Source of the DNA: an uncultured Thalassolituus sp.
GTDB lineage: Bacteria > Pseudomonadota > Gammaproteobacteria > Pseudomonadales > Oceanobacteraceae
Length of the DNA stretch: 35,161 nt
Assembly (NCBI GenBank): GCA_913054055.1
Contig: CAJXIT010000002.1
Coordinates: forward strand, 1 to 35,161
Reading direction: 5' to 3'
The notes beneath the pieces are model-generated. The model worked only from the letters and a program-made list of their open reading frames with translations, did not search any database and was not told the DNA's origin. Of the stretch, positions 1 to 8,670 are shown in pieces. The translations under genes were made by a program, and so were the position numbers. How positions within the stretch are numbered: the first letter of the stretch is position 1; each line of letters opens with the position of its first letter.

Positions 1-39
1 CTCATCGCAAGTTTTTTAATTAAAATTCTCTAAATATGG

Positions 40-384
40 TTAACCAGCTCTAAAGATTGGTATTACACCTGAATCAGAACAGGCACTATCTGATTTACTT
101 CCATCATCGTAACCTATATTTAAACTTTCTCCCTTCGCATATGCGGTTAATATCCGTGAGTACATACGATTTAATATCTCTGGATCCATATTTTTATCCA
201 GCTCAAAGAATGCTGGGCTACAACCTCCTGCATGTGATGCTGGTTGATTACTTAGGGTCACATATACCACTCCATTCGGATAAGTTAATACACCGGTAAT
301 CTGACCCATGATGTTATTGTTATAACCAGCAAAGGCTAGGTTCCCAGAAAAAAGTAATACTAATCCAAATAGATAGTTTTTCAT
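40..384 (-). CDS. Small secreted protein, unknown function
   Basis: A 114-residue protein with a clear Sec signal peptide: Lys at position 3, a hydrophobic core, and an AFA cleavage site near residue 19. The mature part is about 95 residues and holds two cysteines, one in HAGGCSP and one in SACSDSG, which could form a disulfide after export. Its layout (secreted, two Cys, IGYDDGS near the C-terminus) resembles small periplasmic or secreted proteins common in Vibrio and Shewanella relatives, but I cannot name the family. It is a lone gene: no close partner on its strand, and the next gene is divergent at 602. The start is the ATG that begins the signal peptide. It is probably real because of the signal peptide; its function is unknown. 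Confidence 0.65.
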   Translation of the reverse strand: MKNYLFGLVLLFSGNLAFAGYNNNIMGQITGVLTYPNGVVYVTLSNQPASHAGGCSPAFFELDKNMDPEILNRMYSRILTAYAKGESLNIGYDDGSKSDSACSDSGVIPIFRAG

Positions 385-431
385 TTAATATACACTCTTG
401 ATTATTGAAGATCTGTAAAGTAGATCTGGAT

Positions 432-480
432 GAACTGTAAAGGACATCTGAACTGTAAGGATAAGAACTGTAAGGACACC
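432..480. repeat. Three short tandem copies of GAACTGTAAGGA
   Basis: Three adjacent copies of a 15-18 bp unit built on GAACTGTAA(A)GGA lie at 432-449, 450-464 and 465-480. The array is in the 217-base non-coding stretch between the small secreted gene and the broken RAYT gene. A 78-codon minus-strand frame crosses it but shows no recognisable domain. The role is unknown. Confidence 0.6.
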
Positions 481-601
481 CATCATAAGTAAAATTAGTT
501 AGATCGTAAATGCCGTCTTTTAAACTTAATGCATAATCCTGATTTCTATACTCCACTGTATACGATTTAATGCATTAACTGCTATTTCTAAGTGCATTGC
601 T

Positions 602-1667
602 ATGACGAAAGCGCGTTCGCAACAAGTTTGTTTGGAAGCTACACCTTACTATCACTGCGTGTCTCGCTGTGTCCGTAAAGCCTATTTATGTGGCATTGAT
701 TTTGTAACCAAACAAAACTATGAACACCGCCGTGTTTGGCTTGAACAAGAGATTTTAAAACAAGCACAAGTGTTTTCTATTGATGTGGCGGCGTATGCGG
801 TTATGTCAAATCACTATCATGTAGTACTGCACATTAATAAAAAAACAGCTGACAGTTGGTCACTGGATGATGTGATCGAACGTTGGCATACCCTGTATAA
901 AGGCAATCCATTAAGTCAGCGCTATTTAAAAGATCCAAATTTCTCTGACGCTGAATTATTAAAACTCACAGAGTTTGTTGAGAAGTGGCGTAAACGCTTA
1001 ATGGATATTAGCTGGTTCATGCGCCGCCTAAACGAATTCATTTCTAGGCAAGCTAACTATGAAGATAATTGCACAGGCCGATTATCATCTTCGCCATCCA
1101 TGGCTACGACCCTTCGGGCAACCTAGCGGTTGTGCAAATTGATCCTTCAATTTGTGGGAGGGAAGATTTAAATCACAAGCTTTGCTAGATGAAAAGGCAT
1201 TAGCCGCTTGCTTAGCGTATGTGGATTTAAACCCAGTTCGTGCAAAAATGGCAGACACTCCTGAAGATTCAGAATACACATCTGTTAAAACCAGAGCAGA
1301 GAAAGCCAAATCAGCCCACTCCCCCAACCACCCTAATCAGCAAGAAAAATCACTCATGCCATTTATTGGTAATCCACGGCAAGATATGCCAGATGGTTTA
1401 CCCTTCAAATTAACCGATTACTTAGAATTGGTTGAGCTAACAGGCAGAGTGATTCGTGAAGATAAACGCGGCCATATTGAAAAACACCAGCCCCCTATTT
1501 TGCAAAGGCTTGACATTGAAGCGGAAAGCTGGATGAAAATGACAACCAGCTTTGAAAAAACGTTTAAAGATCTAGTTGGAAACCCTACTTTAATGGATAC
1601 CGCAATCGCTTTGCTTGATAGAAAGCGACGGCCCGGCATTCAAAACTGCAAAGCCTTACTTGGCTAA
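602..1667 (+). pseudogene. REP-associated tyrosine transposase (RAYT, Y1_Tnp family), disrupted
   Basis: RAYTs are single-copy, HUH/Y1-type single-strand transposases thought to mobilise REP palindromes. The first 160 codons (602-1081) encode the catalytic half: YYHCVSRCVRKA near residue 16 and the HUH motif NHYHVVL (His71-Tyr-His73). The second half resumes at 1155 one frame later, with WEGRFKSQALLDEKAL and AYVDLNPVRAKMADTP, the conserved C-terminal part of the family. In intact relatives CTGRF runs directly into WEGRFKS, so here a 70-base insertion separates them and adds a frameshift and an in-frame stop at 1124-1126. Rejoined, the protein would be about 331 aa, the usual length of this subfamily. 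I did not assign the catalytic tyrosine. Both halves read cleanly otherwise, so the disruption looks recent. Confidence 0.88.
1082..1154 (-). repeat. REP-like hairpin element inserted in the RAYT gene
   Basis: This stretch is absent from the expected RAYT reading frame and is built of back-to-back inverted repeats: GCCAT/ATGGC (1093-1104), CCC-TTC-GGG (1110-1118), GCAACC-TAGC-GGTTG-T-GC (1118-1135) and AAATTGA-TCCT-TCAATTT (1136-1153). On the minus strand the first palindrome is preceded by GTAG (GTAGCCATGGATGGC), the arrangement of a classical REP: a GTAG or GGAG tetranucleotide next to a short palindrome. It carries no ORF. The exact ends are uncertain by a few bases, because T residues at both junctions can be assigned either way. 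Confidence 0.7.
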
Positions 1668-1878
1668 AAGCACTTTATTTTTATATTCCAGCAATAATCA
1701 CTACCCGTGAGCTTCGACATGCCCACCATTCAGTGAGCATTTAATAAGTCTAATCTATTGGCTTATATTTAGAGTAAATATCCTTATTTACCACCCACAA
1801 AACATCGGCCCAACCTAACACACAACCAATAAATGAAGTGTGGCAATTTTTCACCCCTTCAATTTTTAGAGTGAGTGT

Positions 1879-1943
1879 CCTTTGTAGTTATCCTTTGTAG
1901 TTATCCTTTGTAGTTATCCTTTGTAGTTATCCTTTGTAGTTAA
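1879..1943. repeat. Five tandem copies of a 13-bp unit (CCTTTGTAGTTAT)
   Basis: Perfect 13-bp tandem repeats start at 1879, 1892, 1905, 1918 and 1931; the last copy differs at its final base. The 3' end of the candidate immunity gene runs into the array: its last codons and its stop (1914-1916) are made by the repeat. The unit is not a multiple of three, so contraction to fewer than three copies would change the C-terminus. Confidence 0.9.
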
Positions 1944-2327
1944 TTCTATATCAGGCAAACAGAATTGATATGGGCCTACATCTGGGTATCTACTTTTTGG
2001 CAAACCAAATGGAGTGATCTCAATAGCATACTTCCCTTCACCCCATAAACATAATTTACAGAGTACAACGCATTCATATAAAAAAGGCCGTATACGAGAA
2101 AAGTAATCATTATTAATAATCAAATCTAACTCCTTGATGAAAGCCTTAATATCATTGGCAGAGGTATAAAATGTCGGCGAATCAGTATCAATTAATCTCA
2201 ATAACATGAGATCATCTTCAGATACAAAGTCATCCAAAAGTTTAAAGAAGTCAGGGTGAAAGCATGCGTACTCTGTTGCTCTTTTACTTTCACAGCTAAG
2301 ACCTGAAACTACTGAGAATAATACCAA
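1914..2327 (-). CDS. Candidate immunity protein for the upstream CdiA-like toxin
   Basis: A 137-residue, probably cytoplasmic protein with no signal peptide and no family I recognise. It is acidic and rich in aromatic residues, with a central amphipathic part (DIKAFIKELDLIINN) and a C-terminal half containing GKYAIEITPFGLP. It is called immunity by position: it is the first gene after the variable C-terminal end of the CdiA-like protein, 50 bases downstream on the same strand. In CDI systems that slot holds the cognate immunity gene. The start is a TTG (2325-2327), supported by a strong Shine-Dalgarno GGAGG at 2337-2341 with 9 bases of spacing. The tail is encoded by the 13-bp repeat array and is probably not structurally important. 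Immunity function is an inference. Confidence 0.6.
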   Translation of the reverse strand: MVLFSVVSGLSCESKRATEYACFHPDFFKLLDDFVSEDDLMLLRLIDTDSPTFYTSANDIKAFIKELDLIINNDYFSRIRPFLYECVVLCKLCLWGEGKYAIEITPFGLPKSRYPDVGPYQFCLPDIELTTKDNYKG

Positions 2328-2348
2328 CTTTACCTGCCTCCAATTAAA

Positions 2349-2370
2349 ATGCTAGGAGCCCCCCTAGCAT
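2349..2370 (-). terminator. Hairpin between toxin and immunity genes (attenuator/terminator-like)
   Basis: Perfect 8-bp stem ATGCTAGG/CCTAGCAT (2349-2356 with 2363-2370) with a 6-base loop. On the minus strand it is followed by TTTTAATT, so it resembles a weak intrinsic terminator. It starts 8 bases after the toxin stop codon and ends 8 bases before the immunity Shine-Dalgarno. It could set the toxin:immunity expression ratio or protect the upstream mRNA; this role is inferred. Confidence 0.6.
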
Positions 2371-2377
2371 CGCCAAA

Positions 2378-5300
2378 CTATATAGTACCAGGGAACACGT
2401 TAATAATATCTCCGCGTTCATTCGTAATGATAGTTAAAATCGATGTATTGGATAAACCGGATGGTGCAGGGGTCACACCAATAATCTCTCCAACATCCAC
2501 TTGCCTAATAAATTTACTATCAACTATTTCACCATCAAATCCATACTGATTATACACTGGGGTTGAAACTACATCAGCTCGTTGTAGCAAGTCTTTAACA
2601 GATTGATTAGAAATACTAAACTTACTTTTATTATCTCCAGATGTTGCCCCATGTCCATGCTTATTCAAAGCGTAATCTAACCCTTTGAACTCACTATCAG
2701 TTGAACTAGTTGGATCCCAAGTATCTTTAGATAAATTTATTCTAGATTGAGCAGTACCTGGGTCAAAATCTGGCAATGATAATTTTTCAGGATTTACTTC
2801 AACTCCAATAGCATTAGGAGCGGAAAGAATAATATCTTTCTGCTCTGGTGAAACATTCTCCCATTCAGGGGCATTAGGGTTGCTCACCCAATCATTCAAT
2901 TCAATTTCAGGCGGTAAACTCGAAAGTGTTTGCAGCTTTGTAACCACGCCCGCTGGAACGATCAAACTCAGAACACTGGCACCGCCGATTATTGCATTTT
3001 GCTGTTGGTCATCTAACTCATTCCAGTAGCGAGTGATTGTTTCGCCACCTTCAGTTTGCATAACAACCTGTACACCCGCCGCAACCTTCTCACCAACGGC
3101 ATTTAATACACCCGCAACACGCTGTGTTTCTTCAGGAAACTCACCAGCAACCAATTCCACTGCTGCTGCTGTAGCGTCACCCATAGCTTGCGAAAGCGGA
3201 TCGTCACCGCGGCCAATTGCTTGCAGGCCTTCATACAAACTACCTTCTTGAACACTCACATAACTTGTATATGCCGCAACGGCTACGATAGATATTAAGA
3301 ATAATGCATTATTCTCTGCTGCATTCGCTCCTGTGGTCGCCGCTATATTGACATCACCGCCAAGTGTAAAGGCCGTTAACGCAGCACCTAGCTTCGCCAT
3401 ATCAACGCCACTGGCTTTAAAAACTTGGGCTTGCTCCATTACAGCAGCTTGATCTAATACCACATCATCAGCTGTTTGCTCTGCTATCCAAGTTTCTAAG
3501 TCATCCTTTAAATTTGCTTCATAAAGTTGTCCTATTGCTTCACCAACAACTGCTCCGCCCATACCAGAAACACAACCTAGTTCAGAATCTCCACCTTGCA
3601 ATTCAGTTGTCAGAGTTCCTGTTAAGCAGCCTACACCAGCATGGGCAACATACTGAATGGCGGTATCTATATTGCCATTATGCTTCGCCATACCGATTTC
3701 ATTGGCCAACTCTTCACCTAACTTACTAATCGCAGACTGAGCCATGGCTTGCACAAAACCATCACCAAAATCATCAATATCGCCACCATTAACAATTACG
3801 CTTACTGATGATTGAATAGCAGAATTAACCGTAGCTTGTACAAGCTGTTGAGTTAAACCTTGAGTTGCAGTATTTGTAACAGCACCAACCGTAGTAGAAC
3901 CTGCCTCAACCGCTGAATTGATTGCATTAGTATCCGCTTGGAAAAACGCCGTATCGGCCATGGCCGAGTTAGCACCTGAAATGGCACCCGCGGTCACCAT
4001 AGAAACCGCAAGCGATCTCATATTGTCTTTACTGGATAAAGATTTAAGCGTGCTCTCTAAACTGTTGCCGTTAGCAAGACTAATAGAGGCAGTAGTAACA
4101 ATTGATGTGAAGCCTGCCGCAGCCGCTGCTCCTAATACGGTTGTAGTACCACCAACCGCAGTGCCAATAGCACCCGCCGCTGGCCCAGCAGCAATAGCAA
4201 CTGCAATGGTTAATACAGCAATGGCTGCTGGACTAAGCGTGGTATCCGATTCATACCAAGTGTCATTAAGATTTAATACTTCAATGAATTCTGCGCTATT
4301 TTCATCGCGCAGTTGAGCCATCCAGCCAAGGCCTTCAAAGCCGTTTAATACATCAATTTGCTGTGAAACAGTAAGTTCTGGATCACCTGTATATTCAACC
4401 GTGACCCCAGTTAACGCTTCAACCGCTAAACCACCCACAATGGTATTGGGCACGCCTGTTTCTCGATTATGACCATAGCTTTTTGTTTCTATGGTAAACA
4501 TGCCTTCTTTAACACTGCTATAGCTGTAGTGATCGGTCTCTGTGGTCATTAATAAATTAACACCACCATTTGCCGCTCTGACCTGAGTACCTTCGTTACT
4601 GGTTATATCGACGGATCTTAAATTAATATCACCGTAATCCGTGCTTAACTGAATATCTTTACCCGCATCCAACAAACTACGAATCGCAACCGTTTGATAC
4701 ACAGAGGTGTCTATTTCTTTTTTACCAAATTTAGCGCTGGCTGTTTCTTGGGATTGACCAAGGGCATCAATAATGGTGATACCAAGACCCGCCAAGATTT
4801 TGATGGCACCTTCTGAGCTGACCAGTTCGGCAGCGTCTAACGTAATTGCGCCTCTGGCAATTAGTTCAATGTTGTCTTGTGCGGACAATGACGATTGTAA
4901 AAAGGTTAGATCTGAGCGATCCACAGTCCATCGGCCTTCTCGGCCAGAAAAACTAGAACTTATAGGAATAGTACCAATTAGAATGCTGCCATCGGCATTA
5001 AAAGTAATGGCACCTTCATTAGCACCTACCAAACTGCCGAGAACACTGATATCCCCACGACTTTGAAAACTAATATCGCCGTTATCAGATTCAACCGTAG
5101 TTAGTTGGCCATATGTTGTGCCTGATTTACCACTTAAATCATAGCGATGCACAATGGTGCCTAACTCTATACTTGCAGCACCAATACTAATGTCACCCTC
5201 TGCGTTTAAATGCGTCGACAATAAAGACACATCTCCACCAGCCAGAATTTGTAAATCGCCACTGGATTCAATTTGTGAGTTTGTGGCATTAAAATCACCA

Positions 5301-6007
5301 GCTAAGTTTACAAAAGAATCACGACCAAACTTGACGCTTACGTCTTCGATATTTAGCGAGCCGAAGTTTACGTCTGCACCAAATTCAGCTGTAACACCTT
5401 CTACCACTCGGCTTAAATACGTGGCTTGTTTTAAATATAAAACGGGGACAATGACTTGCTGACCATAAACGGTTCGCAACTCTGGCCAAATCATATCGGT
5501 AGTGGCGGCTTCCCTTGATTCAGTTAACACTTGACCAAACGAATACCCACCATTTTCTTGAAAGCTTTTTGCATTGTCATACAAGGCTTGAATCTGCTCG
5601 GCTTCATCTTGATATTCAAGAGTGTCTATTAACTTCCTGCCTAATAGATTGTATATCTGCCCACGAAGCATTCGAACTTGAGCAAAAGGTGAACCCGCAT
5701 ATTTATGGGGGTCGTCTGTATTTGGATGCATATACGCATAAAAATCTTCTGCCGAAGGGTATCCAGATTGGACACTCGTATCGAGTTGAGGCACAGCGAC
5801 AAACTGATATTGCTCAACTGCTGAAGAGCTGGTCAAGTCTGGCGCGTAAATCAAACTATTTTGAATTTCACTATTTGATAATGTATTGGCTACAGCAGGC
5901 GCTGTTATCGAAAACAACATAAAAAACGTTGTAACAGCAGCCGTTATTCTGTGCCAAATTCTAAACTTGGAGGTATCCATAATTATTTTATTCACTGATT
6001 TAGCCAT
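2378..6007 (-). CDS. CdiA/FHA-like exported protein, second half with C-terminal toxin
   Basis: About 1209 aa from ATG 6007; the frame is open from 6040, but only this ATG follows the upstream stop (2-base gap, GGTGG 8 bases upstream). Layout: a signal peptide ending APAVA near residue 40; a region at ~105-205 matching the conserved FHA/CdiA stretch before the repeats (GRKLIDTLEYQDEAEQIQAL ... TTDMIWPEL ... VPVLYLK); short beta-helix repeats (DLQILAGGDVSL, EGDISIGA) at ~225-490; an Ala/Gly-rich DUF637-like region at ~595-775; AENN at 897-900, a variant of the VENN pretoxin motif; then a variable C-terminal domain from ~1085. That domain has LNKHGH (His1117, His1119), FIRQVDVGEIIG and a terminal TIITNERGD...FPG, a pattern like BECR-fold RNase toxins of polymorphic systems. 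There is no TPS domain here; it is on the preceding protein. Toxin activity is inferred. Confidence 0.82.
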   Translation of the reverse strand: MAKSVNKIIMDTSKFRIWHRITAAVTTFFMLFSITAPAVANTLSNSEIQNSLIYAPDLTSSSAVEQYQFVAVPQLDTSVQSGYPSAEDFYAYMHPNTDDPHKYAGSPFAQVRMLRGQIYNLLGRKLIDTLEYQDEAEQIQALYDNAKSFQENGGYSFGQVLTESREAATTDMIWPELRTVYGQQVIVPVLYLKQATYLSRVVEGVTAEFGADVNFGSLNIEDVSVKFGRDSFVNLAGDFNATNSQIESSGDLQILAGGDVSLLSTHLNAEGDISIGAASIELGTIVHRYDLSGKSGTTYGQLTTVESDNGDISFQSRGDISVLGSLVGANEGAITFNADGSILIGTIPISSSFSGREGRWTVDRSDLTFLQSSLSAQDNIELIARGAITLDAAELVSSEGAIKILAGLGITIIDALGQSQETASAKFGKKEIDTSVYQTVAIRSLLDAGKDIQLSTDYGDINLRSVDITSNEGTQVRAANGGVNLLMTTETDHYSYSSVKEGMFTIETKSYGHNRETGVPNTIVGGLAVEALTGVTVEYTGDPELTVSQQIDVLNGFEGLGWMAQLRDENSAEFIEVLNLNDTWYESDTTLSPAAIAVLTIAVAIAAGPAAGAIGTAVGGTTTVLGAAAAAGFTSIVTTASISLANGNSLESTLKSLSSKDNMRSLAVSMVTAGAISGANSAMADTAFFQADTNAINSAVEAGSTTVGAVTNTATQGLTQQLVQATVNSAIQSSVSVIVNGGDIDDFGDGFVQAMAQSAISKLGEELANEIGMAKHNGNIDTAIQYVAHAGVGCLTGTLTTELQGGDSELGCVSGMGGAVVGEAIGQLYEANLKDDLETWIAEQTADDVVLDQAAVMEQAQVFKASGVDMAKLGAALTAFTLGGDVNIAATTGANAAENNALFLISIVAVAAYTSYVSVQEGSLYEGLQAIGRGDDPLSQAMGDATAAAVELVAGEFPEETQRVAGVLNAVGEKVAAGVQVVMQTEGGETITRYWNELDDQQQNAIIGGASVLSLIVPAGVVTKLQTLSSLPPEIELNDWVSNPNAPEWENVSPEQKDIILSAPNAIGVEVNPEKLSLPDFDPGTAQSRINLSKDTWDPTSSTDSEFKGLDYALNKHGHGATSGDNKSKFSISNQSVKDLLQRADVVSTPVYNQYGFDGEIVDSKFIRQVDVGEIIGVTPAPSGLSNTSILTIITNERGDIINVFPGTI

Positions 6008-6009
6008 CC

Positions 6010-8670
6010 TTAGTTCCACCAATCCAAGTCTTCTAACCAACTATTCATTGTTGCCACCATGCGATCAAAATAAGCACCCATTTGTTCTAGGAGGCTGTAA
6101 TCGGTCTTGATTTGCTTATCAATGAATTGACAATCTCTTACAGGAATAAAAATAGTAATCCCTCCTACATCAATAGGCACCTGTAAATCCGGAGCATTCG
6201 GGTCGCAATTTTCATCACTCTTAATATATTGAATGGTCGTTAGCTTATTACTCTGTTCATCAATAGTTTTACTTTCACTGAATCCATCGTAAGAGTCCCA
6301 AGCAAAAAGGTCTTTAACAAGATCTTCAACAAACGCGTCAAAGGCTTCAATAGTTGTCATACTTACATCGACACCGTCACCTAAAACAACATTACCACTG
6401 CTGTCGTAGGAAAATTTTTGACCCGCAGCATTACCACCAATGGAAAAAAGAGAATCAAGCTCGGTAGGGTCTGATTTAGTGATTTCTAAATGGTGAGTCG
6501 GTATGTCCCTGGTCCAGCAACGATCCCAACCAAAAGAACCACAGCTGCGAGATTCATCATGATAGGTTGTGTAATAACCTTCAGCGAAGCCTCCGCCACT
6601 TTGAACACCGTAATAGTTAACCTTATTGGCTAGAAACTGTCCGTTACCACCAATTTCAAAATGAGATGCTTTGTTCGAAAATCCATGATATGCCCTTGCC
6701 GTGAAATCGCCCACTGACATGATTAATCCAGGTGGGGAGTAAGCGACTATAGAGTCTTTATACTTCAGTAACGGTGAACCATCAGGGTGATCTTCTTCAG
6801 AATACTCTTCTAGAATAGACAGTACTCGGTATCGTTCATTAATGATAATTGGGCTATCAAATTGAACCGTGTTATCAGACACAATGCCAGCAGAGGAATT
6901 TAATAAATATTTTTGTGTTTGGATCTGTATTGAGTTAGTTGCATGCATACCAACTTGGTTGACTCGGCCCTCTTGAAACTCAAAGTCATTTGGGTCTTGA
7001 GATGGGTCTATTTGCTCCCAGTATGGGTTAATATTTTCAAAGGCCGTTGCTTTTACAAATATATTATTGCCCAGTATAAGTGAGTGCATACTGCCCTCAA
7101 ATTGTTCCTCACTTAAATCAAACTGCATTCCATCTTTATAAAATGTACCAATTTTGTACCCATCCGGCATGATCAGGTCGCTACTCTTATAATCTAATAG
7201 CGTACTAACGTCACTTTCGTCGGGAACAAATGGTGTACGAGAACCATTTCTAACTAAACCATCCTCTGCCTGTAGATGAACGGTAGAAGCCTTGAACCTT
7301 CCTCCGAATTCGTTAACGAGGTTGTTTTTAGCATAACCTTCAATTTTCATAGAGGCCGCTAATCTACCTCGGTTATATACATTCTTCCCCCCCAACCCTA
7401 GGTTGTCTGACATTATCTTGATATAAGCACCAATATATAATTCATCCGTGGCAACTAAGGAGATATGAGGCGCATCTATTAAACTAAAGTCTGTAACGCT
7501 ATACGTTACCGTATGATTCACAGATCTCCAGCAACGCTTCCAGCCAAACGCACCACAACGGTAAGACGTTCTGGACTCTACCTCGTCTGTCTGAAGTGAT
7601 ATATATTTAGACGCAAAATTTAGCCCTCCAGTTGAGCGAATCAGAACAGTATTATTTGAAAATATATTAGACCCAATGGCTGTAAATTCACTTTCGTCGC
7701 TGAATATTTGTAAAGATACCCCTTCTTGGGCTATATGGTTTTTATCCACATAACTCTCTTTTTCTGCATCCCAACTCCTATAACGAATCGAGCTTAATGC
7801 ATCTGTTCTTGTATCAATTTCAGTATTGAATATTAACGGATACGATGACCAAATTTTTGCAGACACCGCATAAATATTCCCCTCTAGTGAACTCTCTCCC
7901 TGGCTTGCTGAGCTAGATAATAAATTCTGTGTATTAAAGTCCCAAACAACATCTCCCAACGCAGCGACAAAACTGGCAGAACCTATGGTCTTATCGCCAG
8001 TGCTACTCGCCTGAAACCCACCTTCAGCAAGTTCTTCAGCCGCTTGATGTGTATTAACGTCACCCGCTAAATTAAATTGATCTACGATAACTTCTACGCC
8101 CAACGCACCCTCTGCAGTTAAACCATTAACGGTTACTGTACCGCCAATCAAGGGTTTCAAGGCGCCTACATCCGCAATGGATTCATTAAGAGGTAATACA
8201 GAATGTGTGTCGGCGTTGACGCGATTAGCAACAGCCAGTGTTACGCGAAAAGCATTATTGATGACACAAGCATTACACTCTATTGACCCTGTAGCAGATG
8301 TAGATATGAACATGATATCGGCCAAAGGTCCGACAATCTCGATATCGGAAAGGGTAATACTGTCAGATTCGATGATGATAATATCAGCCGCAGGTACTTT
8401 CACATCATCAACAAATGATGATGTATTTAATATTCTTAAACGCCTATCGCCTGTGACATCAAAACTATCAAATTTATTTACCGATATACCTGCAGCATTG
8501 GCAGGCCTAATCTCTAGAAAATCATCGACCGTATTATCCGTCAGTTGGAAGAACGAAACTTCATCATCCTGACCGGAGGAAGGAACAATGCTATTGGCTA
8601 TTGTCCCTGATGAGACAAATATAAAGAACGTAATGATTACGCCCTTAATGAAAGTGATGGTATTCTGCAT
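6010..8670 (-). CDS. TpsA-like exported protein with degenerate TPS domain, first half of split CdiA/FHA
   Basis: An 886-residue protein with a signal peptide (cleavage near residue 25, TIA/NSI). Residues 52-72 (LEIRPANAAGISVNKFDSF) match the TPS signature I-x-x-PNAxGxSxNxFxxF, and residues 130-149 (IECNACVINNAFRVTLAVAN) match the later TPS motif CxGCxFINxxRxTLxxG. TpsA proteins use this domain to engage a TpsB/Omp85 pore. The rest lacks obvious long FHA repeats. Two copies of a motif C-G-x-F-G-W-x-R-C-W occur at 372-381 and 710-719. It ends with DLDWWN two bases before the ATG of the next gene, so the two are almost certainly co-transcribed and translationally coupled. No TpsB gene lies in the window. 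The name rests on motif reading; overall similarity to canonical TpsA is weak. Confidence 0.75.
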   Translation of the reverse strand: MQNTITFIKGVIITFFIFVSSGTIANSIVPSSGQDDEVSFFQLTDNTVDDFLEIRPANAAGISVNKFDSFDVTGDRRLRILNTSSFVDDVKVPAADIIIIESDSITLSDIEIVGPLADIMFISTSATGSIECNACVINNAFRVTLAVANRVNADTHSVLPLNESIADVGALKPLIGGTVTVNGLTAEGALGVEVIVDQFNLAGDVNTHQAAEELAEGGFQASSTGDKTIGSASFVAALGDVVWDFNTQNLLSSSASQGESSLEGNIYAVSAKIWSSYPLIFNTEIDTRTDALSSIRYRSWDAEKESYVDKNHIAQEGVSLQIFSDESEFTAIGSNIFSNNTVLIRSTGGLNFASKYISLQTDEVESRTSYRCGAFGWKRCWRSVNHTVTYSVTDFSLIDAPHISLVATDELYIGAYIKIMSDNLGLGGKNVYNRGRLAASMKIEGYAKNNLVNEFGGRFKASTVHLQAEDGLVRNGSRTPFVPDESDVSTLLDYKSSDLIMPDGYKIGTFYKDGMQFDLSEEQFEGSMHSLILGNNIFVKATAFENINPYWEQIDPSQDPNDFEFQEGRVNQVGMHATNSIQIQTQKYLLNSSAGIVSDNTVQFDSPIIINERYRVLSILEEYSEEDHPDGSPLLKYKDSIVAYSPPGLIMSVGDFTARAYHGFSNKASHFEIGGNGQFLANKVNYYGVQSGGGFAEGYYTTYHDESRSCGSFGWDRCWTRDIPTHHLEITKSDPTELDSLFSIGGNAAGQKFSYDSSGNVVLGDGVDVSMTTIEAFDAFVEDLVKDLFAWDSYDGFSESKTIDEQSNKLTTIQYIKSDENCDPNAPDLQVPIDVGGITIFIPVRDCQFIDKQIKTDYSLLEQMGAYFDRMVATMNSWLEDLDWWN

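Noticed and set aside
320-556. 78-codon minus-strand frame upstream of the small secreted gene
   Set aside because: It overlaps the signal-peptide-coding start of the secreted gene, its Tyr-Ser-rich part comes from the short tandem repeat, and no domain or good Shine-Dalgarno is visible.
1700-1740. GAGCTTCGACATGCCCACC followed by ATTCAGTGAGC, reminiscent of the widespread CTTCGAC...CTCAG repeat
   Set aside because: The arms do not pair well and there is only one copy here; it may be a decayed repeat 3' of the RAYT gene, but support is too thin to list.
3918-4316. 132-codon Ala/Pro-rich frame opposite the CdiA-like gene
   Set aside because: Mirror of the Ala/Gly-rich DUF637-like region; no domain.
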